A stretch of 35,754 nucleotides of DNA from Candidatus Nitrosotalea sp. TS (lineage in GTDB: Archaea > Thermoproteota > Nitrososphaeria > Nitrososphaerales > Nitrosopumilaceae): the NCBI RefSeq assembly GCF_011319465.1, contig NZ_RCMB01000011.1, forward strand, positions 1-35,754. Direction: 5' to 3'. The notes below the pieces were generated by a model. It did not search any database. It had not been told where the DNA came from and saw nothing but the letters and a program-made list of their open reading frames with translations. Position 1 is the stretch's first letter. Every line of letters starts with the position of its first letter. This document shows positions 15,061 through 25,153 of this stretch, piece after piece. Position numbers and translations under genes: made by a program.

Positions 15061-18000
15061 CTACTGTACTGTGATCGGTAAACTCAATGGTGGCGACAGT
15101 GCGTTTGGATTGTCAATGCTCTGCCATACAAAGATTTGAGCAGTGTATGAGCCAGCTGCTGACGGAGTCCAAGACTGGGCCGGGTTGAGTGATTGACCTG
15201 CAGATAGTGTACCTGTGATCCATGAGAGTGACACTGTCACACCGTTGCTATCCTGTATTTGTACAAGATATGCAAATGGCTGGTCGGTGTTTTGTCCGTT
15301 AGCCAAATCAGCAGTCACTTGGACTTGCTGGCCTGTCTTTACGGTACCGTTGATTGCGTTGCCAAACGAGTCAACTACTCTTGGGTTGCTGGCCGGCGCT
15401 CTTTCGAGTGGAGGCACAACTGTACCAATGAATGTTGTCGCGGTCATGCGCAAATCATCAGCCGTGGTGTATGGCGGAGGCAATGTTCTATCATCGTACT
15501 CGCCTGTTACTGTATCACCTTGTGAAACGTGCAACCTGTTACCAGATGACTGGAAGTTGGTTGTAAAGTATACCGTACCTTGGAAGATACCGGTATCCTG
15601 GCCAGTCTCTGTCATGGTGAGTTTGATTCCACCTGAATCAGAGTCAGACCACACGTTGGTGTCGAATTTATCGACTGCCTTTGGATTGAGGTTCATGTCT
15701 GGGTCTACGATCTGCAATACTCCTTGACCATTAGCTGGGTAGCTTGCCTGTAACCATGAGACTTCACCGATGTTCCATCTGATTAGTGCTGAACCAGTAA
15801 CTGTTTGATCTCTTGTGAATTCAAACGATACTGATACACCGTCAGAGTCTTCTGCTGGGAGGAATCCATCTGTTGGACCACAAGGTGTTGATTGGCTGCA
15901 AGAGCCAGTGGCTCCGGTTCCAATTAATCCTGTTGGTTCGGTTCCTTCGCCATCAACACCGCCGATTCCCTTGAGGTTCTTATCGCCGGTGAGGATGACA
16001 TATCCAGTGAAGATACCTGTGTCTACTCCGGTTTCAGATAGCTTGTAGAAGATCTGGTTGCCTCTAGTTGAGACAATTACCTGGTCTTCTCCGCCATTGT
16101 TTCCGATAGTGTCAATCAGGTTTGGATCAAAGTTGTGATCTGGTGCGACTACGGTAATGTAGACCATATCAGTCCAAGTGTATACCTTCTGGTCGAGTTC
16201 AACTGTTGCGCCAAAGTTGGAGGTGTAAATTGTCAGCTCAATATCTTGGCTGTTTGCACCTACTGTCTTGGCTCCTGCTGGACCCCAGTCAGTATATTCT
16301 AGGTTGATTTGCTCTCCTCTCTCAAGTATTGTAGTTCCCAGTTTTTGTGGGATCTTTATTACTGATTGGAAGATGCCTGTATCTTTACCAGTCTCTACAA
16401 ATGTTGAGGGCTTGGCATCAAAGGATGCAAAGATCGAACCTGGCCGCTGCTTTATCGGCCAATGGACCCATGGTACCCTTGTATGCGTGCGAGTCCCACT
16501 CGATTAGATCAAGTGGTACTGTCTCAGCAGTTTGTGAGTCTAGGTTAAAGTCTGGTTCTACCAAGGTTAAGATCATGTCTGAACCTATGATGTAGACAGA
16601 CTTGTCAGACTGTAGTACACCGTTTCTTAAGTCAAATGTTGCAGAGTCTGTGACAGTTTGTGTTTGACCTGATGCGTCACTTGTATCAAAGTATGTTACA
16701 GTGAGTACATCTCCTTGTCTTACACAGTAGTTGCTTCCAGATGGAGCCGGTGTCCAGAATCTTCCACCTTGATGACTGGAGGCAGTGCCACCAGCATTAT
16801 TGTTTGGAGTCTGGGCTGTTGTGAACTTAGCGGTTCCATTGATTGACTGATCCCAGTTTGTTACTGCAGGGCAGTCTGTGCCGGCTGGACCATCAGTTAA
16901 CTCAATTGGCAAGTCAGCTTGGAAGATACCAGCACCTGGTGAGATCTCAGTCATAGGACCGAGGTCTGATACATGTGCCCAGACTGTTGAATTTTGAGCC
17001 GGGAGCTGAGTGCTGTTCAAGTTAATGATGTGACCGCCTCTGATGGCTGGACCACCTGCTGTTGCTAACAATACTGATTGACCTTGTCGTGTGATCTGGA
17101 AGGCTACTGGACCGTTATTCACATTTGTATGCGAGTTTGCATACCATACACCGCTTGCAATAAAGTTAGTACCTGATGCAGCTAGTGTATAGTCTGGGTC
17201 ATTGACTCTTGCGTGTACAAGGACAGTGCCTGCTGGCAATGTCAATTGTTGGCCTACGAGTCCGCCAGTAGATGGAATTAGTCCTGAGCCTGATAGATCT
17301 CTGTGTAATGGGAAGATACCGTTCAGGCTAGCATCTTTTGCTATATTGCCTGAGTCAGAAGAGGTATCAAAGTTAGCTCCACCAAGTCCTGCTACATTCA
17401 GTGCTCCGAATGGGACTGGGTAAACTGCTTTGTCCAACTTTACTGAACCGGTATTTCCTCTGATACCAGCATTGTCAGATACTTCGACCGATTTGCCTGA
17501 TTCATCTCTAAAGTCAACATAGTTGACCTTGATGTTCAGACCGTTGGTTATTACAGATGTGCCTGCTTGGCAGACATGATCTGGAACTTCGAATGTACCT
17601 GTGAAGATACCTGAACCTGCAGCAGTCTCAACTAGTGAGAATCCTGAGGCTGAAAGACTTGTTGCAAATCCACCTGGTACAGTACCTGTATTGCTTTCTG
17701 TAGCAAAGCAGGCTGCCTTATTAGGCATTAACACCGGCGATGTTTGCATCAGTCCATCTGAATATCTGCTTGACCAAATTGTATATCTAAGAGCCTTCCA
17801 ATGGCTGTGCCATCAGAATATGTACCAAGATCACGTGCACCGATTGTATCAGTTGCTACGTCTGGTATTTGGGTCTCATCGATAGCTCCACCAGAAATTG
17901 GTGGTGCTACTGCGGTATAGATTACAACGAGGTCGTTGTTGGTATTGAGGTCTGGGTCGTTAACTGTAACTGTCACAGTGTCTCCTACCTTGTATGTCTT

Positions 18001-20637
18001 CTGGTCAAATGATACGGTTCCAGAGTGAGTTGGGATATCCTTGCTGTGCAGATATCTGTGTGTTGACACCGTCGGCACCTAAATCTAAATAGGTTACCTG
18101 TGGTGCTCTTGCCTCAGACTGGAGCATATCTTGGATGGCTACAAATAACACATCATGGTTGATGGTTCTCAAATTAGCATAGGTACTTGGGTTGAGAAGG
18201 TTCAACTGGTTGAGCATAAGGAACTGTGTTGTTCCAGCGAATACACCAGTGTTGTCACCGGTCTCTTCAAGCTCCCATCTGTAGATGGCGTTGTTTATTC
18301 TCTGATTGTTGTTAGTACCGTCTCCTATGATACCGATTGAGAAGATATCAGCTACTGCCGGGATTCCAGCAGTTGTTACTGTGCTACCTGACTTGCTAAT
18401 CACTGGAAGTGTTGTGCCAGATGTTGTAAACTGGAACACAAATCCAATGCGTGCAGTTGCAGGGATGCTAAATATTCTCTCATCAAAGATTTGGCCTGTA
18501 GCATTTGTCGCATTGGTATTGACAAATGACTCTAGGTTGGTAGCGTTTGCAATAGAGATGGCATGCAAGTTTTGAACTGGAACTCCGCCACTGTTTATGA
18601 TGGCGCCGCCAGTACTATTGTATGCCAGGAATACCTGCACTGCTGTTGGGTCAGTTCCAGTTGCACCGTTCAGGCTGGTAAATCCTCTCAGGTCAAAGTT
18701 CACGAAGTTAAATCCGTGGAACCTTGTTGCTGCGGTTGTACCGGTCGTGTTGGTGTTGTGGATAGTGTTCAACAGTGTTTGCATGGTAGCCCCCGTGTCA
18801 ACAACTAGAGCACCAGTATTCTGGATATCAACGACAGTGCCGTTGGTAAACGAGAATACGGGTCTGTTGCTAAAGGACTCATCTACAGCATTATCTGCTG
18901 CTGTTGCAACTTTGCTAGGTGTAATTGAAAAGAGTGTGGTTCCGTTGGCCTGAAGTGCGCCTGCTGCTGTTGCAGCTAGTGCGGCAGTCTCCTTGCCAGC
19001 GTTCAATGAGAATGGAGTTCCAATCTTCATTGTTGACACTCTGTCTACATTACTACCATAATCGTTGAGATGTTCGGTAACTTTTGAGTTTTTGTTCTCA
19101 TCCATATCGGTTAGTGTGACTGGAATTCTTGTACCTGATGGCCAAGTGCCGTTTGTTGCGGTCATTGTTATACTACCAAATGCAAAGCCGCCTACGATGC
19201 TACCTCCAAGAGAATTATAGTTGAAGGTGGCAGACTGGCCTCGAATTGACTGTCCAATAGAAGTTTCTTCTGCTGGACTTAGTGTTACAATGTTTGACAC
19301 ATGTGCGCCGTCCCAGTTACCAAAGACGCCTGTATCCACACCACCTTGCTCGATGAAGGTGATTGGCTCAGAGTCTACACCGATTGACTCGGTTCTTAGG
19401 TGTGCTGGGTTTCCTCTGTTGCTGTTAGACGATGAGTCTGTAGTGCTGTTGAGGATTTGCTTGCCGTTAGACTGGAAGTCTACAACTCTAACAGACTGTG
19501 CTGTTGGATTGAATGTAAACTGTCCATTGTGGTTGAAGTTGAAGTGTGTCAGGTTGCCAATCAAGTTCTGCATAGCTGGTGCAGCTGCTGGCGCACCTGC
19601 CATCTTCCGTTGAAGACATCAGGTACGTATTTGTTACATCTTTTATACCATCTGCGCGTTGATTGTCGTTCCTGTCAAATGCCATATAGTACAATGTACT
19701 ATTTGTGGTATTTGCACCCCAAGTCCAAGAGTCTTCCTCTGTTGGGTCTACGTTAAGCTGTGGGTCGTTCATTGTCAAGAACACTTGTGTGTTTTCTGGA
19801 TAAGCTGTCCTATCCGTGGTAACACTGATCAAGTTACTAGGAATTCTATCAAAAGTCAGGTTGACGACTTGGTCGCCACCTGCTGCTGCATAGTCAACTG
19901 TTACTGGAGTTGGAATTGCTGAGAAATCATATAGCTGGATAATTGGCCATGCATCTGCATATTGTTTAGATGCGGCAAAGCCGTTGCCAATATTGGTGCC
20001 AGTTAAACCTACATTGCTCAGAGTCTTGTTCTCTCTGATCACGTTTTCTGCTGTGATACCTGTTGTTGCACCTGCATCATTGTTAAATGTACAAGAGTTG
20101 GAAAGAGTTCCAACTGATGCCAAACTAAATGGTGATAGTGGTGGCAGAAGTACTACCGTTGAATACATCTCTTGCAACAGTAAAGCCCTTGGTGTCTGTA
20201 TAAGACAAACCAGTTCTTAATCCTGATGCGTCAGATGTTGGACCACAGAAGTAACCAAAGTTTAGACCTTGACCAGATACTGGTGCAGTCTTACCTGCAA
20301 ATTCAGCTTGATTTCTATCAGCAAAGTATCCATACCAGTTGCCGTCTGTACCCTGTGCCATTCTCAGTCTCTTACCGTTGACAGTTACCACGGGTTCACC
20401 GTATGCTTGATTCAATTGATTGATGTTTGGATCAGATACGATTACTTGAACCACTTGTGGACCTGCAAAGTAATTGTTCCACTGAGAATTTTCAGCAGAG
20501 ACAAACAAGTTAGGATGCGAAGCTACTTGAGCGTGTGCTGCTGGCATTGCGTTTGGCAATGCAAATGCAGCGCTGCTCAGAAGTAGGATCGATAATAGTG
20601 ATAGACTAGTTATTTTTCGTAATAGATTGTTGTACAT
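15061..20637 (-). CDS. Major S-layer protein (about 1,850 aa; five frame changes)
   Basis: The N-terminus has a signal peptide ending AHA, then SHPNLFVSAENSQWNNYFAG, closely like S-layer proteins of Nitrosopumilus-type archaea. The whole is beta-rich with repeated Ig-like units. Phrases such as ETG-x-DTGIF/GSGIF-x-G, DP-D/N-L-N and GDTVTVTY recur through the length, as in calcium-binding S-layer domains. It lacks an obvious C-terminal anchor. Frames change near 20.13, 19.5-19.6, 18.0-18.1, 17.75 and 16.44 kb, yet the sequence stays conserved-looking across each, so one gene is annotated. S-layer genes are essential and heavily expressed; the breaks are probably sequence errors. The strong TATA box and downstream T-tracts fit high expression. 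The product assembles the outer lattice and would be the main glycosylation target. Confidence 0.85.
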
Positions 20638-20663
20638 AGTTATTGTAATTTTTGCACGAATTT

Positions 20664-20675
20664 AGATATATAAGC
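20664..20675 (-). promoter_or_regulatory. TATA box of the S-layer gene
   Basis: The coding strand reads gcttatatatcta, about 36 nt before ATG 20637, which leaves a leader of about 10 nt. The T/A purity suits a strong promoter. Confidence 0.55.
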
Positions 20676-20709
20676 ATAATGGACGATTTATTCACTTTTG
20701 GTACCAAGA

Positions 20710-20802
20710 TCATTTTATTTTGAATCTGGGAGCCGCAATTATGAATAATCCATAAACTGGTATTATAGATTTTACAATTTTGGTCATTTTTGGCAGATCC
20801 AT
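20710..20802 (-). CDS. Candidate 30-aa membrane peptide
   Basis: A short frame reads MDLPKMTKIVKSIIPVYGLF then IIAAPRFKIK. It has one hydrophobic segment between basic ends, like a tiny single-pass membrane protein. It lies between the glycosyltransferase and the S-layer promoter. It could be chance; there is no clear promoter or family. Synteny in relatives would be needed to accept it. Confidence 0.25.
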   Translation of the reverse strand: MDLPKMTKIVKSIIPVYGLFIIAAPRFKIK

Positions 20803-20906
20803 GTAAGATTCCTTACTGCCGCTCGCGCATTAATGTTGCGGTTCTGGGTTCTGCTAGCTTGTCATGATTTGGCGGCAAGCATGTCAGTCTCGTTTTTTAT
20901 GCAATG

Positions 20907-21782
20907 TTACTGTCTTTCGCGCATGAGTGTTGCCATTGAAAACAGTATTACTGCGGTAACGCATAAAATTGTCCCAACCAAAAATAAAATGATTGCTGCC
21001 ATAAGCGAGCCCAAAAAGATTACCTGCTTGCTCAGATATGCATCCAGGAATTGGTAGCCAATGACAGAGCCTGCAATTACTAGTGCGATACCTGGAAACC
21101 CGTAAAATGGAATCGGGTGTTTTACTGAAATAAACTTCAGAGTATTCATCAGTACTGCTACACCATGCGGGACAGGACTTTGCGTTGACGTGTCGCCGTT
21201 GTAGGATACCGTGATTGGAACTTCGGCCAGGCTCAATCCCTTGTTTGATATCTTGAGCAAAATTTCAGTTGATACTGACATGCCAGTTTCTGTTGGATGG
21301 ATTGACTCTATTGCCTGCTTTGAATATGCGCGAAATCCCGACTGGGCATCGCTTACCTTAAAGTCAGCTCCAAAGTTTGCAGCCGATGTTATTATTTTGA
21401 TTCCTTGTTTTCTGTATCCTGGCGTACTAGAGCTTTTGTTCAAAAACCTTGAACCAATTACGACATCTACATTGTTTTGTTTTAGTGTATCAAGCAAGAG
21501 GGGAATTTGATCAGGATTGTGTTGCCCGTCACCATCAATTGTCACCATGGTATCAGCATTTTCCTGTCTTGCCCTGTCAAATAGCGTAATGATTGATGCG
21601 CCATAGCCTTCATTTTTTTTGTGCGATATTACTGTCGCACCACTTTGCTTTGCAATTTTTGCAGTACCGTCAGTCGAGCCATCATCGCATACAATTACCT
21701 TGTCTGCATATTGGAGCGAGTGCTTTACCACATCTCCAATTATCTTTTCCTCATTGTATGCCGGAATGCAGACTAGAATCAT
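20907..21782 (-). CDS. GT2 glycosyltransferase, dolichol-phosphate mannosyl/glucosyltransferase type
   Basis: About 291 aa. The GT-A fold motifs are present: VCIPAYNEEKIIGDVV, DDGSTDGTAKIA, the metal-binding TIDGDGQHNPDQIP, and SDAQSGFRAYSKQAI. Two C-terminal membrane helices follow (FPGIALVIAGSVIGYQFLDA and FLGSLMAAIILFLVGTILCV). This matches enzymes that load a sugar onto a polyprenyl phosphate for N-glycosylation or surface polymers. The start is ATG 21782: a ttaaaag TATA-like box lies about 30 nt upstream, whereas the GTG at 21806 would fall inside the promoter. Its position near the S-layer gene suggests a role in S-layer glycosylation. Confidence 0.8.
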   Translation of the reverse strand: MILVCIPAYNEEKIIGDVVKHSLQYADKVIVCDDGSTDGTAKIAKQSGATVISHKKNEGYGASIITLFDRARQENADTMVTIDGDGQHNPDQIPLLLDTLKQNNVDVVIGSRFLNKSSSTPGYRKQGIKIITSAANFGADFKVSDAQSGFRAYSKQAIESIHPTETGMSVSTEILLKISNKGLSLAEVPITVSYNGDTSTQSPVPHGVAVLMNTLKFISVKHPIPFYGFPGIALVIAGSVIGYQFLDAYLSKQVIFLGSLMAAIILFLVGTILCVTAVILFSMATLMRERQ

Positions 21783-21939
21783 GATATCAACAAACTCTCT
21801 ATCCACTCTTTTAATTTAGTTTCCGGTTACCAACCAAAGCCACATATACCTAAACTACTTGCAAGCACTCCTACGCGTAGATATACTATTGTGAGAGATG
21901 ACAATCTATCAATTCAATGATTTGTTATGAAGTGATTCC

Positions 21940-23235
21940 CTAATTTGCATTCAAAAATTCCAGCACATTGCCATAGTCCCATGGTCCGCACCCTGTGTTC
22001 TGTATCTTTATGATTCCCTTTTGGCGCATCTGTTCAATTACATACACTGCAAACGGCAGTGCACCTGTAGCGCCAGGCGAGTTGTAGTTTAGGATGTGAG
22101 TTGACTTTGTTCCCTCTTTTATGACCGCATCTGGGACAAACTTGCCTGAGCTGTCAATTACCGATGCTCTCACCCCTGCAGTGCCTCGGGTATGGAATTT
22201 TGACGGAATCACCTTGGGGAGAAACTCCCTTACTCGATTTATCATTGCATTTTTTGATACAGAAGAGAGAAACTCGCTTGTCGCAAGCGAGAGAAATTTG
22301 GAGTCAAACAGCATCTTTGCTGCGCCAGACGACAGCATCTCGACAATCTTTGACGGAAACTCTTTGATGTTTTCTGTGAAATTATACCCGTATGGACTGA
22401 AGACCGGCACTGCATTTGGCCCCACCTCGCATCGCCCGTCATGTCGCACAATCCAGTGCGGATCCAGGAATGGATACTCGGGATGTTTTGGGACAGAATA
22501 TACTGAGACTCGGGTTAGGTTGCTGTAGATTTTGTCAGCCTGCCAGTATTCTCCGCGAAAGTGAATGTCTGTAAGATCTTGTGCAGTACCCATTGCGTGA
22601 GCAATATCAATTGACATTCCACCTGCTGCGTTTATGATATGGTCTGTCTGTATGGTACCAGAATTTGTTTTAATCTCAAGAAATTCTTTTTTGTCCTGTA
22701 TTTTCTCAGATCTTGTGTTTAGCAAAAAACTTGCACCGCTTTGCTTTGCGTCCTCCATCAGAGATTTGGTAAACTTGCCAAAGTCTACTGATGCGTCCTT
22801 GGTACAAAATATTGCCTTTTGGCAGTGCACCTCAGGCTCTTGTCTTGACACCTCGGAGCTGTCTAAAAATGTCATTTCGTCTTTTTTTAATCCGTTCTGC
22901 TCTCCCCATGACAGATACTTTTCAAGCCTCTTTGTTCCCTGCTCGTCAAGTGACACTTCCAAGACTCCGTCTTTTTTGAACGGCAAACTCTTTTGTTTTG
23001 CGTACGTCTCCCACATCTCAAACCCTAGTGCTGCGGCTTTTGCAAATAGCCTCTTTTTTTGTGGGTCGTAGAGAAACGGCGCGTGAACCTTTCCGGTGTT
23101 TCTTGAACTGGTATGGAATGCAACCTCTGGTGCTTGTTCTAGTACCAGAACTTTCTTGTCTGTCACATGGGATAGGAAATATCCAAGCGAAGTTCCTAAA
23201 ATTCCCGCACCAATTATCGTAATGTCAGACTTCAC
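21940..23235 (-). CDS. FAD-dependent oxidoreductase, L-2-hydroxyglutarate oxidase-like
   Basis: 431 aa, DAO superfamily. The N-terminal dinucleotide-binding fold is ITIIGAGILGTSLGYFLSHV, followed by a VLVLEQAPEVAFHTSSRNTG stretch typical of LhgO/GlpD-type enzymes. A second FAD contact is HIINAAGGMSIDIAHAMG, and the C-terminus has YNSPGATGALPFA. The substrate is probably a 2-hydroxyacid or similar. The LhgO resemblance is from the SSRNTGKVHAPFLYDP segment and overall length; the actual substrate is not determinable. The gene is intact. An insertion element begins less than 100 nt upstream of its start, so its promoter may be compressed or altered. Confidence 0.75.
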   Translation of the reverse strand: MKSDITIIGAGILGTSLGYFLSHVTDKKVLVLEQAPEVAFHTSSRNTGKVHAPFLYDPQKKRLFAKAAALGFEMWETYAKQKSLPFKKDGVLEVSLDEQGTKRLEKYLSWGEQNGLKKDEMTFLDSSEVSRQEPEVHCQKAIFCTKDASVDFGKFTKSLMEDAKQSGASFLLNTRSEKIQDKKEFLEIKTNSGTIQTDHIINAAGGMSIDIAHAMGTAQDLTDIHFRGEYWQADKIYSNLTRVSVYSVPKHPEYPFLDPHWIVRHDGRCEVGPNAVPVFSPYGYNFTENIKEFPSKIVEMLSSGAAKMLFDSKFLSLATSEFLSSVSKNAMINRVREFLPKVIPSKFHTRGTAGVRASVIDSSGKFVPDAVIKEGTKSTHILNYNSPGATGALPFAVYVIEQMRQKGIIKIQNTGCGPWDYGNVLEFLNAN

Positions 23236-23331
23236 AACTAGATTCTTGCCACTAAGGGATCCAATAGATGTTTTGATTGAATTGCCATATTATGATACCA
23301 TCACCTGAACATGATCAGTTTTGCTACATAT

Positions 23332-23356
23332 GGCTCTGTTGCGTTGCCGGGTGATA
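23332..23356 (+). repeat. Left terminal inverted repeat
   Basis: This 25-bp sequence starts ggctctgttgcgttg and ends ccgggtgata. It is complementary to 24608-24632 with two mismatches (positions 10 and 15). Confidence 0.85.
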
Positions 23357-23402
23357 TTGACATTACCAGTACTATAATTCTAATAAAAAAAAGCACGATC
23401 AG

Positions 23403-24606
23403 TTGAAGGCAATCAAGTCTGTCAGGCAATCATGCGTTCCAGATTCACACATACTTGATTTTCTTGAAACTTTTCGAGATATGGTAAATCACTGTATCAG
23501 AATTGGCCTTAAAAACGACACACACGCATTAAAGCGATTGTCGGTATTATCATACAGGGAACTGGCACAGTACGACATTCTGTCATACTACAAACTTTGT
23601 GCCATATCAAAGGCTGCCGGAATTCTATCAAACAGAAGACAATCTATCAAACGAGGAATCAACACAAAGAACCCATACCTGAAAAAGCCAATACTGATAT
23701 CATGCTACGGATTCAAGCTTGAAGGTAACATTTTCAAGATACCGCTTGGAGACACAATATTTTGAGATTCTATTGAATCATCATGCAAGAGAGATACTAT
23801 GTAACCATGAAAATAATTCCACGTTCAAGGTAAACTCCTTTGTTCTTACTCCAGATCACCTATCAATATCATATTCAAAAGATGTACCAGAGGTACAATG
23901 TAAAAACACGACAGGGATTGACAGAAATCTCAGAAACGTCACGGTAGGAGACTGCAACCAAGTGGTTCAGTATGACATTGCAAAGGCAGTCAGGATTGCA
24001 GAGAATACAAAATCCATCGTATCGTCATTTAAGAGAAACGATCACAGAATCAGAAAGAAACTGTATTCCAAGTATGGTACAAGAAGAAAAAATAGAGTAA
24101 ATCAGATGCTGCACAAGGTCTCAAAGGATATAGTGCAACATGCAGTACAAAGAAAACATGCCCTAGTCTTTGAAGATATCAGATACATCAGAAAGATGTA
24201 TCAGAAAGGAAACTGGCAGGGAAAAAAGCGTCGAGGCACCATGAATGGATGGTCGTTTTCTGAAATCAAATGCCAGATAGAATACAAGTCAAGATGGAGT
24301 GGAATTCCAATAATCCAGTTATCAAAATCAGACACTAGAGGAACATCAACACTATGTCCCAGATGCGGAAAGAGACTCCAAGACAAAGGGGCATGGAACG
24401 ATCCCATCCGTAAAAGAGAACTCTGGTGTGATACATGTCAGAGATGGCAAGACAGGGATGTGATAGCTGTCATGAACCAGTCTCTGCGGGGGCTGCCAAG
24501 GCTTGGCAGTTCTAAAGGCGATGCAGGTGAAGCAATGAAGTGGAATGTGGATAACGCACTGCCGCTAATCCTTAGAGTCGATGCATCGAAGTTACAGTCC
24601 GTGTGA
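23403..24606 (+). CDS. tnpB: TnpB RNA-guided nuclease (one frame change)
   Basis: TnpB is the RuvC-type, omega-RNA-guided DNA nuclease of IS605-like elements. The N-terminal wedge region (ETFRDMVNHCIRIGL, SYYKLCAISKAAGIL) is followed by RuvC motif I (TGIDRNLRNVTVGD), RuvC II (ALVFEDIRYIRKMY), the zinc ribbon (CPRCGKRL ... CDTC) and RuvC III (WQDRDVIAVMNQSL). All three acidic residues and four zinc cysteines are present, so the nuclease may be active. The frame moves by one base near 23755 (IPLGD then YFEILLNHH); dropping one base in gacacaata restores it. The start at TTG 23403 is tentative. The stop lies 1 nt before the right inverted repeat, so an omega-RNA would have to overlap the gene's 3' end and the repeat. 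Confidence 0.88.
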
Positions 24607-24607
24607 T

Positions 24608-24632
24608 TATCACCCGGAAACGTAACAGAGCC
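24608..24632 (-). repeat. Right terminal inverted repeat
   Basis: This begins tatcacccgg and ends cgtaacagagcc. Its reverse complement matches the left end at 23 of 25 positions, and it is followed directly by the duplicated ctacatat. Confidence 0.85.
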
Positions 24633-24703
24633 CTACATATAGAATGAATTTCAAATATGATTCTGTGGAAAAATTTAATTTGTTTCATGCATACTTGGAT
24701 GCA

Positions 24704-25153
24704 ATGAAGTTTGCCATACTTGGGTGCGTGATGCTGCTTGTGGCATCTTCCAGTCCTGCATGGGCTGCGTTTGATACTGACGGAAATTATTACTGCAATA
24801 GTTCCAACCTTCCACTGGAGGAGACGATCTACAAGTCATCTGTAGCCAAGATAGACAGTGATCTGAATTCATATCTCTCGCTGAATCCAAGTGCGACGGA
24901 CCAGGAACTGCATAGCTACCTAATATCTGATCCTGAAGTCGCACAGCCATATTCGATCATGGAGCAATCAAAGGCATGTCTCCAGTCAAATGGGGTCAGC
25001 CCCAATGCGATTGTATCACCAAGCTCGCTATTTCTTGAAGTCTTTGCAGCGCCAGAATTTGGAATAGTATCAGGGCTTGTGTTTGGCATTACACTTGCAA
25101 GTGTTGTTGTGCTTCAAAATAAAATTAACAAGTCCATACTTTTAAAAATCTAG
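24704..25153 (+). CDS. Secreted protein with C-terminal membrane helix, unknown function
   Basis: 149 aa from ATG 24704. The signal peptide is MKFAILGCVMLLVASSSPAW with cleavage after AWA. The extracytoplasmic part has two Cys (YYCNSS, ACLQS), probably a disulfide, and several Ser/Asn-rich loops. A C-terminal helix (FGIVSGLVFGITLASVVVLQ) ends with a basic tail. The upstream ATG at 24644 would place 20 polar residues before the signal; a TATA-like aaatttaat (24669-24677) about 27 nt before 24704 supports the shorter form. The tnpB element inserted about 65 nt upstream of this start, just beyond the promoter. Its stop overlaps the convergent gene at CTAG. Confidence 0.6.
   Translation: MKFAILGCVMLLVASSSPAWAAFDTDGNYYCNSSNLPLEETIYKSSVAKIDSDLNSYLSLNPSATDQELHSYLISDPEVAQPYSIMEQSKACLQSNGVSPNAIVSPSSLFLEVFAAPEFGIVSGLVFGITLASVVVLQNKINKSILLKI

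Larger units (their letters stand above)
23324..24640 (+). mobile_element. 1.3-kb insertion carrying only tnpB, with inverted ends and target duplication
   Basis: The element runs 23332-24632. Its ends are imperfect 25-bp inverted repeats (23 of 25 identical), and it is flanked on both sides by the same 8 bp, ctacatat (23324-23331 and 24633-24640). Ends that begin GGCTCTGTTGC plus an 8-bp duplication match IS6-family transposition habits as I know them. The only gene inside is tnpB; no DDE transposase or TnpA is present. It therefore looks like a passenger element moved in trans. IS200/IS605 elements normally have neither inverted repeats nor target duplications, which makes this unusual. Confidence 0.8.

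Noticed and set aside
19488-20200. Long plus-strand frames opposite the S-layer gene
   Set aside because: They are antisense shadows produced by the biased codon use of the S-layer gene and are rich in Cys/Val without domain character.
15061-20637. Series of six separate secreted proteins
   Set aside because: Only the first piece has a signal peptide, adjacent pieces overlap in other frames, and domain motifs continue across each break, so it is one gene.
20833-21057. Plus-strand frame over the end of the GT2 gene
   Set aside because: It is antisense to the well-supported glycosyltransferase membrane helices and has no motif of its own.
23332-24632. Standard IS605 element with subterminal hairpins and a TnpA
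   Set aside because: No TnpA-like frame with a HUH motif is present, and the ends form true inverted repeats with a target duplication.
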